The notes under the pieces: generated by a model
What the model was told of the DNA's origin: nothing
Databases searched by the model: none
The model's input: the letters and a program-made list of their open reading frames with translations, nothing else
Translations under genes and position numbers: made by a program
Assembly (NCBI RefSeq): GCF_016909015.1
Contig: NZ_JAFBFA010000023.1
Span: forward strand, 1 to 64,000
Reading direction: 5' to 3'
Source of the DNA: Gracilibacillus alcaliphilus
Lineage (GTDB): Bacteria > Bacillota > Bacilli > Bacillales > Amphibacillaceae
DNA length: 64,000 bases
Part shown: positions 32,531-42,326 of the stretch, one piece after another
Layout: every line of letters begins with the position of its first letter
Numbering within the stretch: position 1 is the stretch's first letter

Positions 32531-33172
32531 GTATATCCTCCTCGTTTGTAACTTATGTAAACTACAAAGATAGAATATCATAGCAAGTATAAAAGTCAAT
32601 ATTGGCATACTTGATAATTTTTAGGGGTATCTTAACAATAAATAAATGAATACGAAACGGAAGCGCTCAATTAGAAATAATTTTCCCTGATATTAGTAAA
32701 AAAATTATAATTAATCAACCTGGCTGTAATATGGGTTGATACTCGTTAAACATAAAATTTCCTGTTCTTCTAAAATGGCTCTTAATGGTGTGCCTTTTCT
32801 TACAATAAGGTAAGATTGCGGTGCAGAGAGATGCAGTACCATTTCTTTAAGTCTTTGTAATTCGAAGTTTCTTGTTCCGGACAGGGATGACATAGCCGTT
32901 ACCCTGACCGAGATATCATAATTTGATGAGAACCAAGTTTCTTTTGTTCTGCAATATGTGCAATTTTATGAGACGTATCAAAAACAGGATTTCCAAAATC
33001 AATGAATCCCAAAATTGATTCGATACATAAATAAAGGCTTGGGTAGGCTCTTTTATGAACTTTCTCCGGGTTTCCAAAACTATACTGTCAATCAAAAACC
33101 CATCTGACTCAGATGGGTATATTTACTCGTTAAGCTATTTCATGCTGTGATAAACTCATATAGTCATCAGAG
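32531..33172. other. Intergenic region with a possible gene remnant
   Basis: On the minus strand a frame of about 40 codons near 33010-32890 (including GFIDFGNPVFDTSHKIAHIAEQ) and a 60-codon frame at 32893-32711 (ending ILCLTSINPYYSQVD) read as two shifted parts of one broken gene. I cannot name the family. The sulfatase operon terminator lies at 33093-33119. Confidence 0.3.
33093..33119 (-). terminator. Terminator of the Opp-sulfatase operon
   Basis: On the minus strand ACCCATCT pairs with AGATGGGT around GAGTC and runs into TTTTTG, 54 nt after the sulfatase stop. Confidence 0.8.
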
Positions 33173-34651
33173 CTAAATCTCGTCGGTAGAGCCTAACAAC
33201 GATTCCAAACCGAGTCTTTTATACAGTTCATAAGGTGCACTGTTTTGTTTCATTAAAGTAATTATATGATGTTTCATTAAACTCTCAATCTCTGGATCTT
33301 GCAGTTGTCTCTCTTGCTTAGGATCATTTCTAATATCAAATAGCAGATGTTCTCTTTCTGGATGTGGCATTGTATTTTTAATTTTTAATAGTTTACATCC
33401 TTTGGTAAAATCAAATGGTTCTGCTAATTCAAGGTTTTGCAGCATATCAACTGGTGTATGTCTGAAACCAAATAAAGGAAGTAATGTGTAGTTGTAGAAA
33501 GGCTGATTCTTATTGACAGGAGCTCTCATATAAACATACCTCCCATTTGTACAATTTACATGGCCACCATGTATTCCAAACAAAGCTGCTTCACGCACTG
33601 TTTTGTCGACGCAGATAACATCTTTTAGCGGAACCCCTATCATTTCCTCGGGAATTTCTACATTAAAATAATCTAAAATGGTTGGTGCAATATCAATAGT
33701 TTGTACTAATTGATCATTTTCGATGGCTTGCTTTTTACTGCGCGGATCCCAAATAAATAGCGGGATGTGTGCAATTTCATTATAATGCGGCATAATATTT
33801 TTAGCCCACCAACCATGTTCACCAAGTAAAAAGCCATGGTCGGTATTAATGATCAACATCGTATCTTCCCATAGATGTAATTCATCCATTGCATCGATGA
33901 TTTTGCCTAAATAGTGATCACACATACTAATAACGGCGGCATATTCATTTCTTATATGTTCTACCAGCTCCGGTGATTCGTCTACCTGTTTATAATCAGG
34001 CCAGTCAAAGTGCGGGCCGTTGTATTCATGGGGATACAACTCTTTATATTTTTCCGGACTAAAAAAGGGTTCATGAGGACTAAAACATTCTAATTGTAAA
34101 AACCAGTTGTCTTCTTGGGCATTTTTATTTATATATTCCAGCCCTAATTCGATTGTTTGGACAAGCGGGTGATCTTCCTCATTCTGCATATATGCTCGAT
34201 TAATCCAGTCTTGACGGCACCTTTCTGGATCTCGGTTGTTTAGCGTTTCCGGAATATCCGGATCGGCAACATCTCCTTTCCAGCTATCACCTTCTTGTCC
34301 GCGCACACCTTCCCACGTACTGAACTTAGTATGATACGTAGAAGCATTTTCTTCCCAATAATGATAATGATCTGTCACTAAATGTGAATGAACACCTCTT
34401 TGTTTTAACAATTGCGGCATGGAATTGTCAAAAGGCTCTAAAGGTCCCCAGCTTCTATGCAAGAAATTATATCTTCCTGTATGCATTTCGCGTCTAGCTG
34501 GCATACAAGGGAGGCTTCCGGCGTAACAATTGGTGAATGTCACTGTTCTTTCTGCTAATCGATTAAAATTAGGTGCCTTTACCCAGTCACAGCCATAAGG
34601 GGGCAGCATATGACGATTTAACGAATCAAACATAACCATGATTGCCTTCAT
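33173..34651 (-). CDS. Sulfatase, formylglycine-type (first of two)
   Basis: A protein of 492 aa in the alkaline phosphatase/sulfatase superfamily. The signature CMPAR at Cys49-Arg53, followed by REMHTGR, marks the cysteine that must be converted to formylglycine. A C-terminal metal-site block (INTDHGFLLGEHGWWAK) is present. It would remove sulfate esters from a carbohydrate or related ester. No signal peptide is visible, so it should act in the cytosol. It is the last gene of the oppABCDF-sulfatase operon, 4 nt after the other sulfatase. The specific sulfated substrate cannot be read from sequence. Confidence 0.88.
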   Translation of the reverse strand: MKAIMVMFDSLNRHMLPPYGCDWVKAPNFNRLAERTVTFTNCYAGSLPCMPARREMHTGRYNFLHRSWGPLEPFDNSMPQLLKQRGVHSHLVTDHYHYWEENASTYHTKFSTWEGVRGQEGDSWKGDVADPDIPETLNNRDPERCRQDWINRAYMQNEEDHPLVQTIELGLEYINKNAQEDNWFLQLECFSPHEPFFSPEKYKELYPHEYNGPHFDWPDYKQVDESPELVEHIRNEYAAVISMCDHYLGKIIDAMDELHLWEDTMLIINTDHGFLLGEHGWWAKNIMPHYNEIAHIPLFIWDPRSKKQAIENDQLVQTIDIAPTILDYFNVEIPEEMIGVPLKDVICVDKTVREAALFGIHGGHVNCTNGRYVYMRAPVNKNQPFYNYTLLPLFGFRHTPVDMLQNLELAEPFDFTKGCKLLKIKNTMPHPEREHLLFDIRNDPKQERQLQDPEIESLMKHHIITLMKQNSAPYELYKRLGLESLLGSTDEI

Positions 34652-34655
34652 AAAA

Positions 34656-35960
34656 TTAAACCACCTTTTCTATTTTATGCTTTTTCATCCACTTTTTAAT
34701 TTCCTCTTTCAGATCTGCCACTATTTGCGGGTGTGTTTCAGCAAGATTGTTTCTTTCACCTGGGTCATCATCTAAATTGGATAAGTGGACCGGATCTGCC
34801 TGCTTTCTACTAAAGTCTAACATACCATTCAGCACTAACTTCCACTGACCTTGACGGACTGCAAGCTGGCCATTATACTCCCAAAAAACCTGTGTATGTG
34901 TCTGATATTCTGTTTCGCTAATCATTTTGCACACACTTTGACCATCCATCCTATGATTATCCGGCATTGCTATTCCAGCTAACTCTAAGAAAGTGGGGAA
35001 GACATCCATCATTGCACCGACTTTGTCACACACTTTTCCTTGTGGCAGCAGGGAAGGACTGCTTAGAATAGCAGGCTCTCGAATGCCGCCTTCAAACAAA
35101 CTTGCTTTATGACCTCGGAAAATCCCCGCAGATCCTCCATAATATAAGTCTTCCGTTCCATCTAGATAGTTCCTGGATTCAGTAGAAGGTCCATTATCGC
35201 TGGAAAAAAAGATAACCGTATTTTCGTATTTATTGACCTGTTTTAGCGTATCTATAATTTTTCCGATTCCATCATCCATTGCTGATATCATTGCAGCCAT
35301 TATTCGTTGATCGGCAGGCAGATGAGCATATCTGTCTAGATATTCTGGGGGGGCATGCATTGGATAATGTGGCGCATTATATGGAACATAAAGAAAAAAA
35401 GGCTCGTTGTCTATCTTTTCTATGAATTGAATGGATTTTTCAGTAATCACTTCCGTTAAATATTGACCATTACACCAAACTTCTTCTCCATTTTCCCATA
35501 GATCGTGAACTGGATTTACCCCGTTCTGCTGTTCCCAGTAAAAAATATGCGAATAATAGTCTACACAACCTGCAAGAATTCCAAAAAACTCATCAAATCC
35601 ATGCTTATTTGGTCCGTGTTCATTTGTTACCCCTAAGTGCCATTTGCCAAAAATTCCAGTCTTATATCCATTATTTTTTAGTAAACGTGCTAAAGTTATT
35701 TGATCCGTTCCTAGTCCTTGTGTACCTCTTTTTCCGCCAAGTATCTGACTAATTCCGGTATTTACTGGATAGCGGCCGGTCAGTAATGAAGCTCGGGATG
35801 GGGAACAGACGGGTGAATTAGAATACCAGTTTGTAAATCGAACGCCTGATTTGGCTATGCTGTCTATATGGGGAGTCTTGATATTCTGTGATCCATAACA
35901 GCCTAAATCACCGTAGCCCAGATCATCAGCGTATATAATAATAAAATTAGGCTTGTTCAT
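34656..35960 (-). CDS. Sulfatase, formylglycine-type (arylsulfatase-like)
   Basis: A protein of 434 aa with a textbook N-terminus (PNFIIIYADDLGYGDLGCYG) for metal binding and the signature CSPSRASLLTGR with Cys52. GKWHLG and SSDNGPST supply further active-site residues. Family members desulfate sugars such as N-acetylgalactosamine sulfates and related glycans; the exact specificity is not determined here. No export signal is seen. The start lies 14 nt inside the oppF 3' end, so translation is coupled. No formylglycine-generating enzyme gene is found in the window. Confidence 0.9.
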   Translation of the reverse strand: MNKPNFIIIYADDLGYGDLGCYGSQNIKTPHIDSIAKSGVRFTNWYSNSPVCSPSRASLLTGRYPVNTGISQILGGKRGTQGLGTDQITLARLLKNNGYKTGIFGKWHLGVTNEHGPNKHGFDEFFGILAGCVDYYSHIFYWEQQNGVNPVHDLWENGEEVWCNGQYLTEVITEKSIQFIEKIDNEPFFLYVPYNAPHYPMHAPPEYLDRYAHLPADQRIMAAMISAMDDGIGKIIDTLKQVNKYENTVIFFSSDNGPSTESRNYLDGTEDLYYGGSAGIFRGHKASLFEGGIREPAILSSPSLLPQGKVCDKVGAMMDVFPTFLELAGIAMPDNHRMDGQSVCKMISETEYQTHTQVFWEYNGQLAVRQGQWKLVLNGMLDFSRKQADPVHLSNLDDDPGERNNLAETHPQIVADLKEEIKKWMKKHKIEKVV

Positions 35961-36921
35961 GGACTAATTCCTCCCTATAAAGATTACATCTAACTTGGCG
36001 GTCATTTGACGTACCATATAAAGGGATTGAGACAGTTTTACAAGACTCTGTGACAAAAGGACATCTATACTGGAATTTACACCCTTGTTTTGGTAAAGTT
36101 GTATCTGCAAACTCGACGATTTCTATTTCTTCCACCTCTGTTCTCCATGGATCTGGAGAAGAATGCAGCAGAAGCTTGGTATAAGGATGTTTTGGAGCAT
36201 TAATTACTTCTTCTGCATTGCCGATTTCTACAACTTCACCTGCAAATACAACCATAATACGATCTGCCATATAGCGGGCACTGCCAAGGTTATGTGTGAT
36301 TAATAAGTAGGATAGTTTTTTTTCTTCACGTAAGTCTAGCATTAAATTCATAATATCGATGCCAATCGATACATCTAGCATCGATGTTGGTTCATCAGCC
36401 ACAATCACTTCCGGTTCTAAACCTAACACTCTTGCAATCACTGCCCGTTGTTTTTGTCCGCCCGATATTTGATAAGGGTATTTATCAATAAAGTCCTCAG
36501 CAGGGGTTAGTCCCACCTGTGTTAGTAATTCTAACACTCTTTCCCGCACGGTTCCCTTTGCTTTCTTTTTTAATTCAAGAGGTCTGCCGATAGCGTACCC
36601 AATGGTATGGTTAGGGTTAAGGGCAGCAAAGGGATCTTGGAATACCATTTGAATTTTTTCGGGTAGCAGCCGCTTAAATTTTCTGTTATTAATATTTGTG
36701 CCATCATAGAGGATTTCACCGGAAGTAGGTTTGATTAAATTAGTTATCATACGAGCTGTTGTACTTTTTCCACTGCCAGATTCACCTACTATAGCTAATA
36801 TTTCACCTTTTCGAAGATTAAAGCTAATATTTTTGACGGCTTGAAATTGGTCTTTTTTAAACATGACTCCAGAAGAAAAAATCTTATTTAGTTCCTTCAC
36901 TTGTAGTTTGTAATTGCTCAA
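35947..36921 (-). CDS. Oligopeptide-type ABC transporter ATP-binding protein (OppF-like)
   Basis: An ATPase of 324 aa with Walker A GESGSGKST, signature ISGGQKQR, Walker B VIVADEP and the C-terminal cysteine-containing extension (CKFQYRCPFVTESCK) of Opp/Dpp ATPases. The TTG at 36921 is preferred since AAGGAGG lies 8 nt upstream; it overlaps oppD by 38 nt. It pairs with OppD to drive import. In this operon with sulfatases the cargo is more likely an oligosaccharide than a peptide; that is inference. Confidence 0.88.
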   Translation of the reverse strand: MSNYKLQVKELNKIFSSGVMFKKDQFQAVKNISFNLRKGEILAIVGESGSGKSTTARMITNLIKPTSGEILYDGTNINNRKFKRLLPEKIQMVFQDPFAALNPNHTIGYAIGRPLELKKKAKGTVRERVLELLTQVGLTPAEDFIDKYPYQISGGQKQRAVIARVLGLEPEVIVADEPTSMLDVSIGIDIMNLMLDLREEKKLSYLLITHNLGSARYMADRIMVVFAGEVVEIGNAEEVINAPKHPYTKLLLHSSPDPWRTEVEEIEIVEFADTTLPKQGCKFQYRCPFVTESCKTVSIPLYGTSNDRQVRCNLYREELVHEQA

Positions 36922-37888
36922 AACGGTGTCCTCCTTCTTGGTAAAGATGGCATGCAATAATTCCTTTGTTATCATGCAGTTTCTCAGGTTCTTTTTGTTT
37001 GCATTGCAGCATGGCGTAAGGGCATCTCGGGTGAAAACTGCAGCCGTCAGGAGGAGTAACGAGATCAGGTGGGTGCCCTGAAATTCCCTTTAATCGCCGT
37101 TTCTCCCCTTTAAGAGGAGGAAAGGACTCCAACAAACCTTGAGTATATGGGTGCCTTGCTTGCTCCATAAGATCCTCTCGTTTGGTTACTTCAACTAACT
37201 CCCCGGCATACATTACGCCGATCCGGTCGCAAATTTCTAACATTAAAGGTAAATCATGCGTAATAAATAAAATAGAAAAACCAAAGTCCTTTTGCAGTTC
37301 TAAAATTTTATGAATGATTCCGTTCTGAACGACCACATCAAGTGCTGTTGTAGGTTCATCCATAATAATCAGGTCAGGCTGAAGAGCTAAAGCCATAGCA
37401 ATAACAACTCGTTGTCTCATTCCGCCCGATAATTCATGTGGAAAGTTTGCCAAACGTTCTTCGTTAATATCAACCAATCTTAGTAAATATTTTGCATGGT
37501 TAATCGCCTCTTCTGCAGACATAGCCTTATGGGCCAGTATAGCGTCAATGAGTTGCTCCTGGATCTTAATTACTGGGTTTAAGTTATTCATGGCACTTTG
37601 CAAGACGATGGATATGTGGGACCACCTTAATTTATCAAATTCTGCTTCTGATAAGTGTGTTAACTCTTGACCGTTTAATGTGATGCTTCCAGCTGAAATC
37701 TGGGCTGGGGGGCGTAATAAACGGCTTATTCCAAAAGCTGTGGTAGATTTTCCGCAGCCAGATTCCCCAACTAAACCAAATATTTCTCCCTTTTTAATGG
37801 TAAAACTTACGTTATGAACAGCTTTTACTTTACCTCTTGGTGAGTCGTAATCTATACATAAATTGTTGATTTCTAATAGATTAACCAA
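36884..37888 (-). CDS. Oligopeptide-type ABC transporter ATP-binding protein (OppD-like)
   Basis: An ATPase of 334 aa with Walker A GESGCGKST, signature LSGGMRQR, Walker B LIIMDEPT and a C-terminal CSFHPRCPYAMLQCK motif. It is the partner of the downstream OppF-like subunit. AGGAGG precedes the start. It lies 24 nt after the oppC-like gene in one minus-strand operon. Confidence 0.9.
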   Translation of the reverse strand: MVNLLEINNLCIDYDSPRGKVKAVHNVSFTIKKGEIFGLVGESGCGKSTTAFGISRLLRPPAQISAGSITLNGQELTHLSEAEFDKLRWSHISIVLQSAMNNLNPVIKIQEQLIDAILAHKAMSAEEAINHAKYLLRLVDINEERLANFPHELSGGMRQRVVIAMALALQPDLIIMDEPTTALDVVVQNGIIHKILELQKDFGFSILFITHDLPLMLEICDRIGVMYAGELVEVTKREDLMEQARHPYTQGLLESFPPLKGEKRRLKGISGHPPDLVTPPDGCSFHPRCPYAMLQCKQKEPEKLHDNKGIIACHLYQEGGHRFEQLQTTSEGTK

Positions 37889-37912
37889 TATAGTATCCTC
37901 CTCTGTATGTGA

Positions 37913-38776
37913 CTATAAGGCAGCATTTCCCCGATTCGCCTGGAAACGATCCAATATTCCGTTACCGACTAAAATAAATCCAAAACATAAGCAAGCAATT
38001 GCAAGTCCCGGTGGAAGTATCCACCACCAGGCATTAAACAATACGGCATTATTGGCATGCGCCAAAGATAAAATGGTTCCCCAGCTAACAGCACTTGGAT
38101 CACCAAGTCCGAGAAAGCTCAATCCAGCCTCAGCTAATACGGCTTGGGTTGTTACTAAGACTAAGTTTGCTAGAATAACAGGAATAATGTTTGGCATGAT
38201 TTCACGAAACATTATTTCTAGATCTCCCATTCCTGCCATTCGTGCAGCTTCTACATAACCGCTTTCTCTCTCGGACATTGTTTGACTTCTAATACTTCTC
38301 GCCATATAAAGCCAGCTTAACAGGCCAATAATTAAGATGGTGTTTGTTACACCCATCGAAGGTAGAAAAGAGGCCAGAATAATCATCAAGGCTAATGTGG
38401 GTATGATTAAGAACAGATCGACGATTCTCATTAACCCTTCCCCGATCCAACCTCCTTTGTACCCAGCTACTATACCAACAAGTACACCAATACATGTAGT
38501 AATAGATCCAGCTACAATTGCTACTAACAGTGATGTCTGCGTTCCATAAATCATCTGAGACAGAATATCCTGACCATAACTGTCCGTGCCCAGCCAATGT
38601 GTAAATGAAGGAGACAGCCATGCTTCAAATGCTATATAATTTTTTTCGTAAGGTGCAATATAGGAACCGAATATAGCTATTACGATAAAGCAAAATATAA
38701 TAGCTAACCCTAACACACCCTTTGTGCCAGGTATTAACTCCCAAAGATAGGCTAATATACTTTTTAATTTCTTCAA
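37913..38776 (-). CDS. Oligopeptide-type ABC transporter permease (OppC-like)
   Basis: A membrane protein of 287 aa with an N-terminal segment (about 20-42), then the five-helix BPD_transp_1 core. The EAA loop is EAARMAGMGDLEIMFREIMP. It would form the channel with the OppB-like permease. It starts with ATG after GGAGGGAT, 11 nt after oppB. Confidence 0.9.
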   Translation of the reverse strand: MKKLKSILAYLWELIPGTKGVLGLAIIFCFIVIAIFGSYIAPYEKNYIAFEAWLSPSFTHWLGTDSYGQDILSQMIYGTQTSLLVAIVAGSITTCIGVLVGIVAGYKGGWIGEGLMRIVDLFLIIPTLALMIILASFLPSMGVTNTILIIGLLSWLYMARSIRSQTMSERESGYVEAARMAGMGDLEIMFREIMPNIIPVILANLVLVTTQAVLAEAGLSFLGLGDPSAVSWGTILSLAHANNAVLFNAWWWILPPGLAIACLCFGFILVGNGILDRFQANRGNAAL

Positions 38777-38787
38777 GATAATCCCTC

Positions 38788-39774
38788 CTATTGCAATGCC
38801 ACCCGTGGGTCTATGATAGGATACATTAAATCTGCAATTAAATTGGCAATGATCACCGATATAGCAATAAACAAAAAAGCACCTTGGATAAGTGGAAAGT
38901 CATGGTTGAGAATAGCATTAAAAGTCACTAATCCCACACCTGGATAGGAGAATACAATCTCCATCGTAAGTGCACCGCCTATCACATGTCCTAATGTGAT
39001 CATTAGTCCTGTAAAAGATGGTAATAACGCATTTCTAGCTCCATAGGTATATTTCCGTCTCCGGTTAGACAGTCCCTTTGCTTTGGCTAGCAGCATATAA
39101 TCTTCAGATAAAACTCTTATCAGATTATTTCTAAGAACTAATATGTGCCCGGCAAGGGAAGCAATTATCATTGAAATTACTGGTAGAGCAGCGTGATGAA
39201 TAATCGTTGTGATTTTTCCCATGAAGGATAAGCTGTCAAAATCATGAGGGATAGCCTTACCTAAAGGAAATAAATCTAAATGAAAGGAGAATATCATAAT
39301 CATAATGATACCTATCCAAAAATACGGTACAGAGTTTAGGAAAAAAGATACGAATAAGGAAATATTGTCAAATAGAGAGCCTGACTTCCACGCTCCTTTT
39401 ATGCCAATCATCCAGCCGATACCATAGCTTAGTATGGTGGCTATTAGCACTGTACCTAATGTCCAAGGTAAGGCGCTTAACATGACTTCTGTAACGGGCG
39501 CTGGGTAATTTACATAAGAAACTCCCATATTTCCTTGAAATAGTTGAACTAAGTATTGTTTATATTGATAAAATAAATTAGTGTTATCTAAACCAAACTG
39601 TTCTCTAAGTGCCGCAGCAACCTCTGGTGAACCTAAGGCCATTTCAGAGGCGATAGTATCAGCAATATCTCCACCCATTAAACGAGGAAGCAAAAAGTTA
39701 ACCGTTATAGCTACATATAGGGTGACTAACGCAAATCCAACTCTTTTTAAGATATAACCTGCATTCAATCCCAA
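38788..39774 (-). CDS. Oligopeptide-type ABC transporter permease (OppB-like)
   Basis: A protein of 328 aa with the OppB N-terminus (YILKRVGFALVTLYVAITVNF), a periplasmic-side loop, and a BPD_transp_1 core with the EAA-like region LLAKAKGLSNRRRKYTYGARNALLP. I start at the TTG at 39774, with GGGAGG 10 nt upstream; the frame is open to 39822 but that ATG has no ribosome-binding site. The binding-protein gene lies directly upstream. Confidence 0.87.
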   Translation of the reverse strand: MGLNAGYILKRVGFALVTLYVAITVNFLLPRLMGGDIADTIASEMALGSPEVAAALREQFGLDNTNLFYQYKQYLVQLFQGNMGVSYVNYPAPVTEVMLSALPWTLGTVLIATILSYGIGWMIGIKGAWKSGSLFDNISLFVSFFLNSVPYFWIGIIMIMIFSFHLDLFPLGKAIPHDFDSLSFMGKITTIIHHAALPVISMIIASLAGHILVLRNNLIRVLSEDYMLLAKAKGLSNRRRKYTYGARNALLPSFTGLMITLGHVIGGALTMEIVFSYPGVGLVTFNAILNHDFPLIQGAFLFIAISVIIANLIADLMYPIIDPRVALQ

Positions 39775-39824
39775 GATAGTTTTTCCTCCCTTCTGGGGCA
39801 GTACGTAACCGCCCCAAATCATAC

Positions 39825-41465
39825 TTATTTAGGTTCGACTTGACTTAGTGATATTGCGGAATAGACAGGAACGTCTTCATTGTAATTGGTGAAGTTATCT
39901 ACACGGTAGGGGATATGTCCACCAACGTTATACATCACTGCTACCGGGGCTTGTTCGGCAATACGATTTTGAACTTTCTTATACAAATCTTGACGAGTAG
40001 TTTCATCAGCAACAGAAGCTTCATCCAGCCACTGATCAACATCATCATCGCTAAATCTCATGTAATTTAGGCCAGGTGTATTCTCTCCCTCAGGAGCTGT
40101 CATCTTGCTGTGGAAAACCTCTAATGCTGCTTGCGGATCAGGTGGGAACTCAATCCCATTTTGCAGTAAATCATAATTACCCGACATAGCCAGTTTCGTT
40201 AGTTCAGGCCAAGTAACCAGTTTCACAGTCGTTTTGATCCCAACTTCTTGCAGCCATTGGGTAATCATTGTCCCTTCTTTATTTTGAGCTGGGGCGTTGG
40301 AGGCCATATTATAAGTAAATGCCAGTTCCTTGCCATCTTTTTCAAAAATACCGTTAGTATTTTTTGTATAACCAGCTTCCTCTAGTACTTGGATAGCTTG
40401 TTCGATGTTGAATTGATAGGCATCATTTTCAAATAAAGCATCATCCACCATTTCATTAAACACTTTTGGTAAGAAACCTGGATTTGCTGGGAATACGGAG
40501 TTCATTTCTGCTTTTTCTATTAAAGTAGTACGATCAATAGCAAGCTGGATAGCTCTTCGGACTGCTTCATCATCCAATCCAGGCCTTTCATTATTCATAA
40601 TGACGCTAAACACATTTAATCCAGGGTACACCTGCATTTTGGCAGCTGAATTTTCTAATAGCTTCGGAATACTAGGCATGGCAATCGTACCGGTGGAAGC
40701 ATCTATTGAGCCTTCTTCAAGCGATAAAGTAAGTGTTGACGCATTATTAAAACGATTGACGACTAGTTCATCAATAGTTGGAACATGACTATGATGATCT
40801 GCATTTTTTTCAAGAATAATAGCACTTTCATTTACACTTTTATATTTAAAAGGGCCTGTACCGATAGGTTCTTTATTTAAATGAGTGGAGGGATCTTCTC
40901 CGTCAAAGCTGTGCTTCGATACAATTTCTACCGTTGAAAGATAAAAAGGGAGGGACGGAAATTTCTCATTTAATTTAAATGTAATCGTGTTTCCATCAGC
41001 AGTAACTTCATTTAACCGTTTGTCACTCCATATTTGATACTGGTCTAATACTTTATGTTCTTTCAAGGCATGGAAGGTGTATAATACATCTTCGGCTGAA
41101 AACTCTTGGCCATCGTGCCAAACGACATCGTCTAGAAGTTCAACAGTGTATGTTTTTTGATCTTCTGACCAAGTACCAAGTTCTTCAGCTAAAACAGGCA
41201 TCAATTCCCCCTGAACAGGATTAAAATAAAACAATGGTTCATAAATGTATTCAAATAAACCCTGCCAATTACCATTCACTAAAAAGGGATTAAAGTTTGA
41301 CACTTGTTCTGGATTAATCGTTTCTCCTAAATGAAATTGAATTTTTCCATCAGAATCATTATTACTTGATATTGCAGGATTATTAGTCGTACAACCAATC
41401 ATGAGAATTATCATGATTGTAAACGAAAATGATAATAGCCATCTGGTTTGTTTATTTTTGATCAT
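39825..41465 (-). CDS. Oligopeptide-type ABC transporter substrate-binding lipoprotein (OppA-like)
   Basis: An SBP_bac_5 family protein of 546 aa. The signal sequence ends in the lipobox MIGC (Cys25). The family core is visible (EPLFYFNPVQGELMPVLAEELGTWSEDQKTYTVEL in two parts, WHDGQEFSAEDVLYTF, PIGTGPFKYK). It should capture the substrate outside the membrane and pass it to OppBC. Some SBP_bac_5 proteins bind oligosaccharides. A ribosome-binding site AAGGAGG precedes the ATG, and it heads the seven-gene minus-strand operon. Confidence 0.9.
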   Translation of the reverse strand: MIKNKQTRWLLSFSFTIMIILMIGCTTNNPAISSNNDSDGKIQFHLGETINPEQVSNFNPFLVNGNWQGLFEYIYEPLFYFNPVQGELMPVLAEELGTWSEDQKTYTVELLDDVVWHDGQEFSAEDVLYTFHALKEHKVLDQYQIWSDKRLNEVTADGNTITFKLNEKFPSLPFYLSTVEIVSKHSFDGEDPSTHLNKEPIGTGPFKYKSVNESAIILEKNADHHSHVPTIDELVVNRFNNASTLTLSLEEGSIDASTGTIAMPSIPKLLENSAAKMQVYPGLNVFSVIMNNERPGLDDEAVRRAIQLAIDRTTLIEKAEMNSVFPANPGFLPKVFNEMVDDALFENDAYQFNIEQAIQVLEEAGYTKNTNGIFEKDGKELAFTYNMASNAPAQNKEGTMITQWLQEVGIKTTVKLVTWPELTKLAMSGNYDLLQNGIEFPPDPQAALEVFHSKMTAPEGENTPGLNYMRFSDDDVDQWLDEASVADETTRQDLYKKVQNRIAEQAPVAVMYNVGGHIPYRVDNFTNYNEDVPVYSAISLSQVEPK

Positions 41466-42326
41466 TTTTATATGAACCTCCTTAAAAAATTTTTGTAACT
41501 GTTTTCCATCCCGTTTCAGAATACCATCCCTCCTCCCATTTGATTATCACATATGGTAAGGTAATCCTTTTTTAAAGTAAATGAGCGTTTTTTGACATTG
41601 TGAACATCTGTCTTAATTGTTTTAGAGGCAGTTGAATTTTTGTTGATGTACTAAAATTGACATGATATATCAGGTAGAAAAGGCATGACTGCAGCAAATC
41701 CCTTTTTGCCTTAAAGTACAATTCAACTAGGAAACTAATGTATATTCAAATATTGGGAAAACCTTAAAGTCAGCTTCATTGATAAATACCTCCTTTCCTG
41801 CAATTGATAACAAACTTCCATCTGCATGACATATTTTTTGAGCTTCTTTGTAATTCTCTTTTAAGTGAATAAAAACTATTTAAAACGAATTAAGTTTATT
41901 ATTCACATCTTATTACTCGGTTTTAGAGAACAAAAAAAGCCTTGCTTGATTGAATACAATCAATCAGCAAAGGCCTTCGGTCGTCCGATCAGCATTGATA
42001 ATTATTTTTAACCCATTCTACTCACATTTATGTTATATGTCAATAGTCTTTCATTTATATAAAAATAAGGTCTATCCATTAAATTTGCCAAAATGCCACT
42101 GACAAAATTGCTCATGTTGAAGTTGATTAACCTAATCACTAAAAGGGTTTGAATAACATAGCTTAAATTAATGCGAGAAACGAATGACCACTTCCGTTAA
42201 AAAGGGAGATTTGCTCTTTTTATTATAGATAAAATAAGGTTATGCTGCTCTTCTAATTCCTCTAAAAAAAGCTTGAATCTAATGTAAACTCTGCAACTAT
42301 CGTTTTATCACAATCTCAGATGATAA
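41466..42326. other. Intergenic region upstream of the Opp operon
   Basis: On the minus strand, 41879-41727 has an open stretch of 50 codons without a start, including EAQKICHADGSLLSIAGKEV and ending FPIFEYTLVS. It looks like the end of a lost gene; I cannot name it. A strong terminator (41932-41975) lies between this and the AraC-type gene. I could not pick a clear promoter for oppA, and saw nothing else up to 42326. Confidence 0.35.
41932..41975 (-). terminator. Terminator on the minus strand after the AraC-type regulator
   Basis: GGCCTTTGCTGATTGATTG pairs with CAATCAAGCAAGGCT around a short loop with one bulge and runs into seven T on the minus strand. It separates the regulator (350 nt upstream) from the Opp operon. 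Confidence 0.75.
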
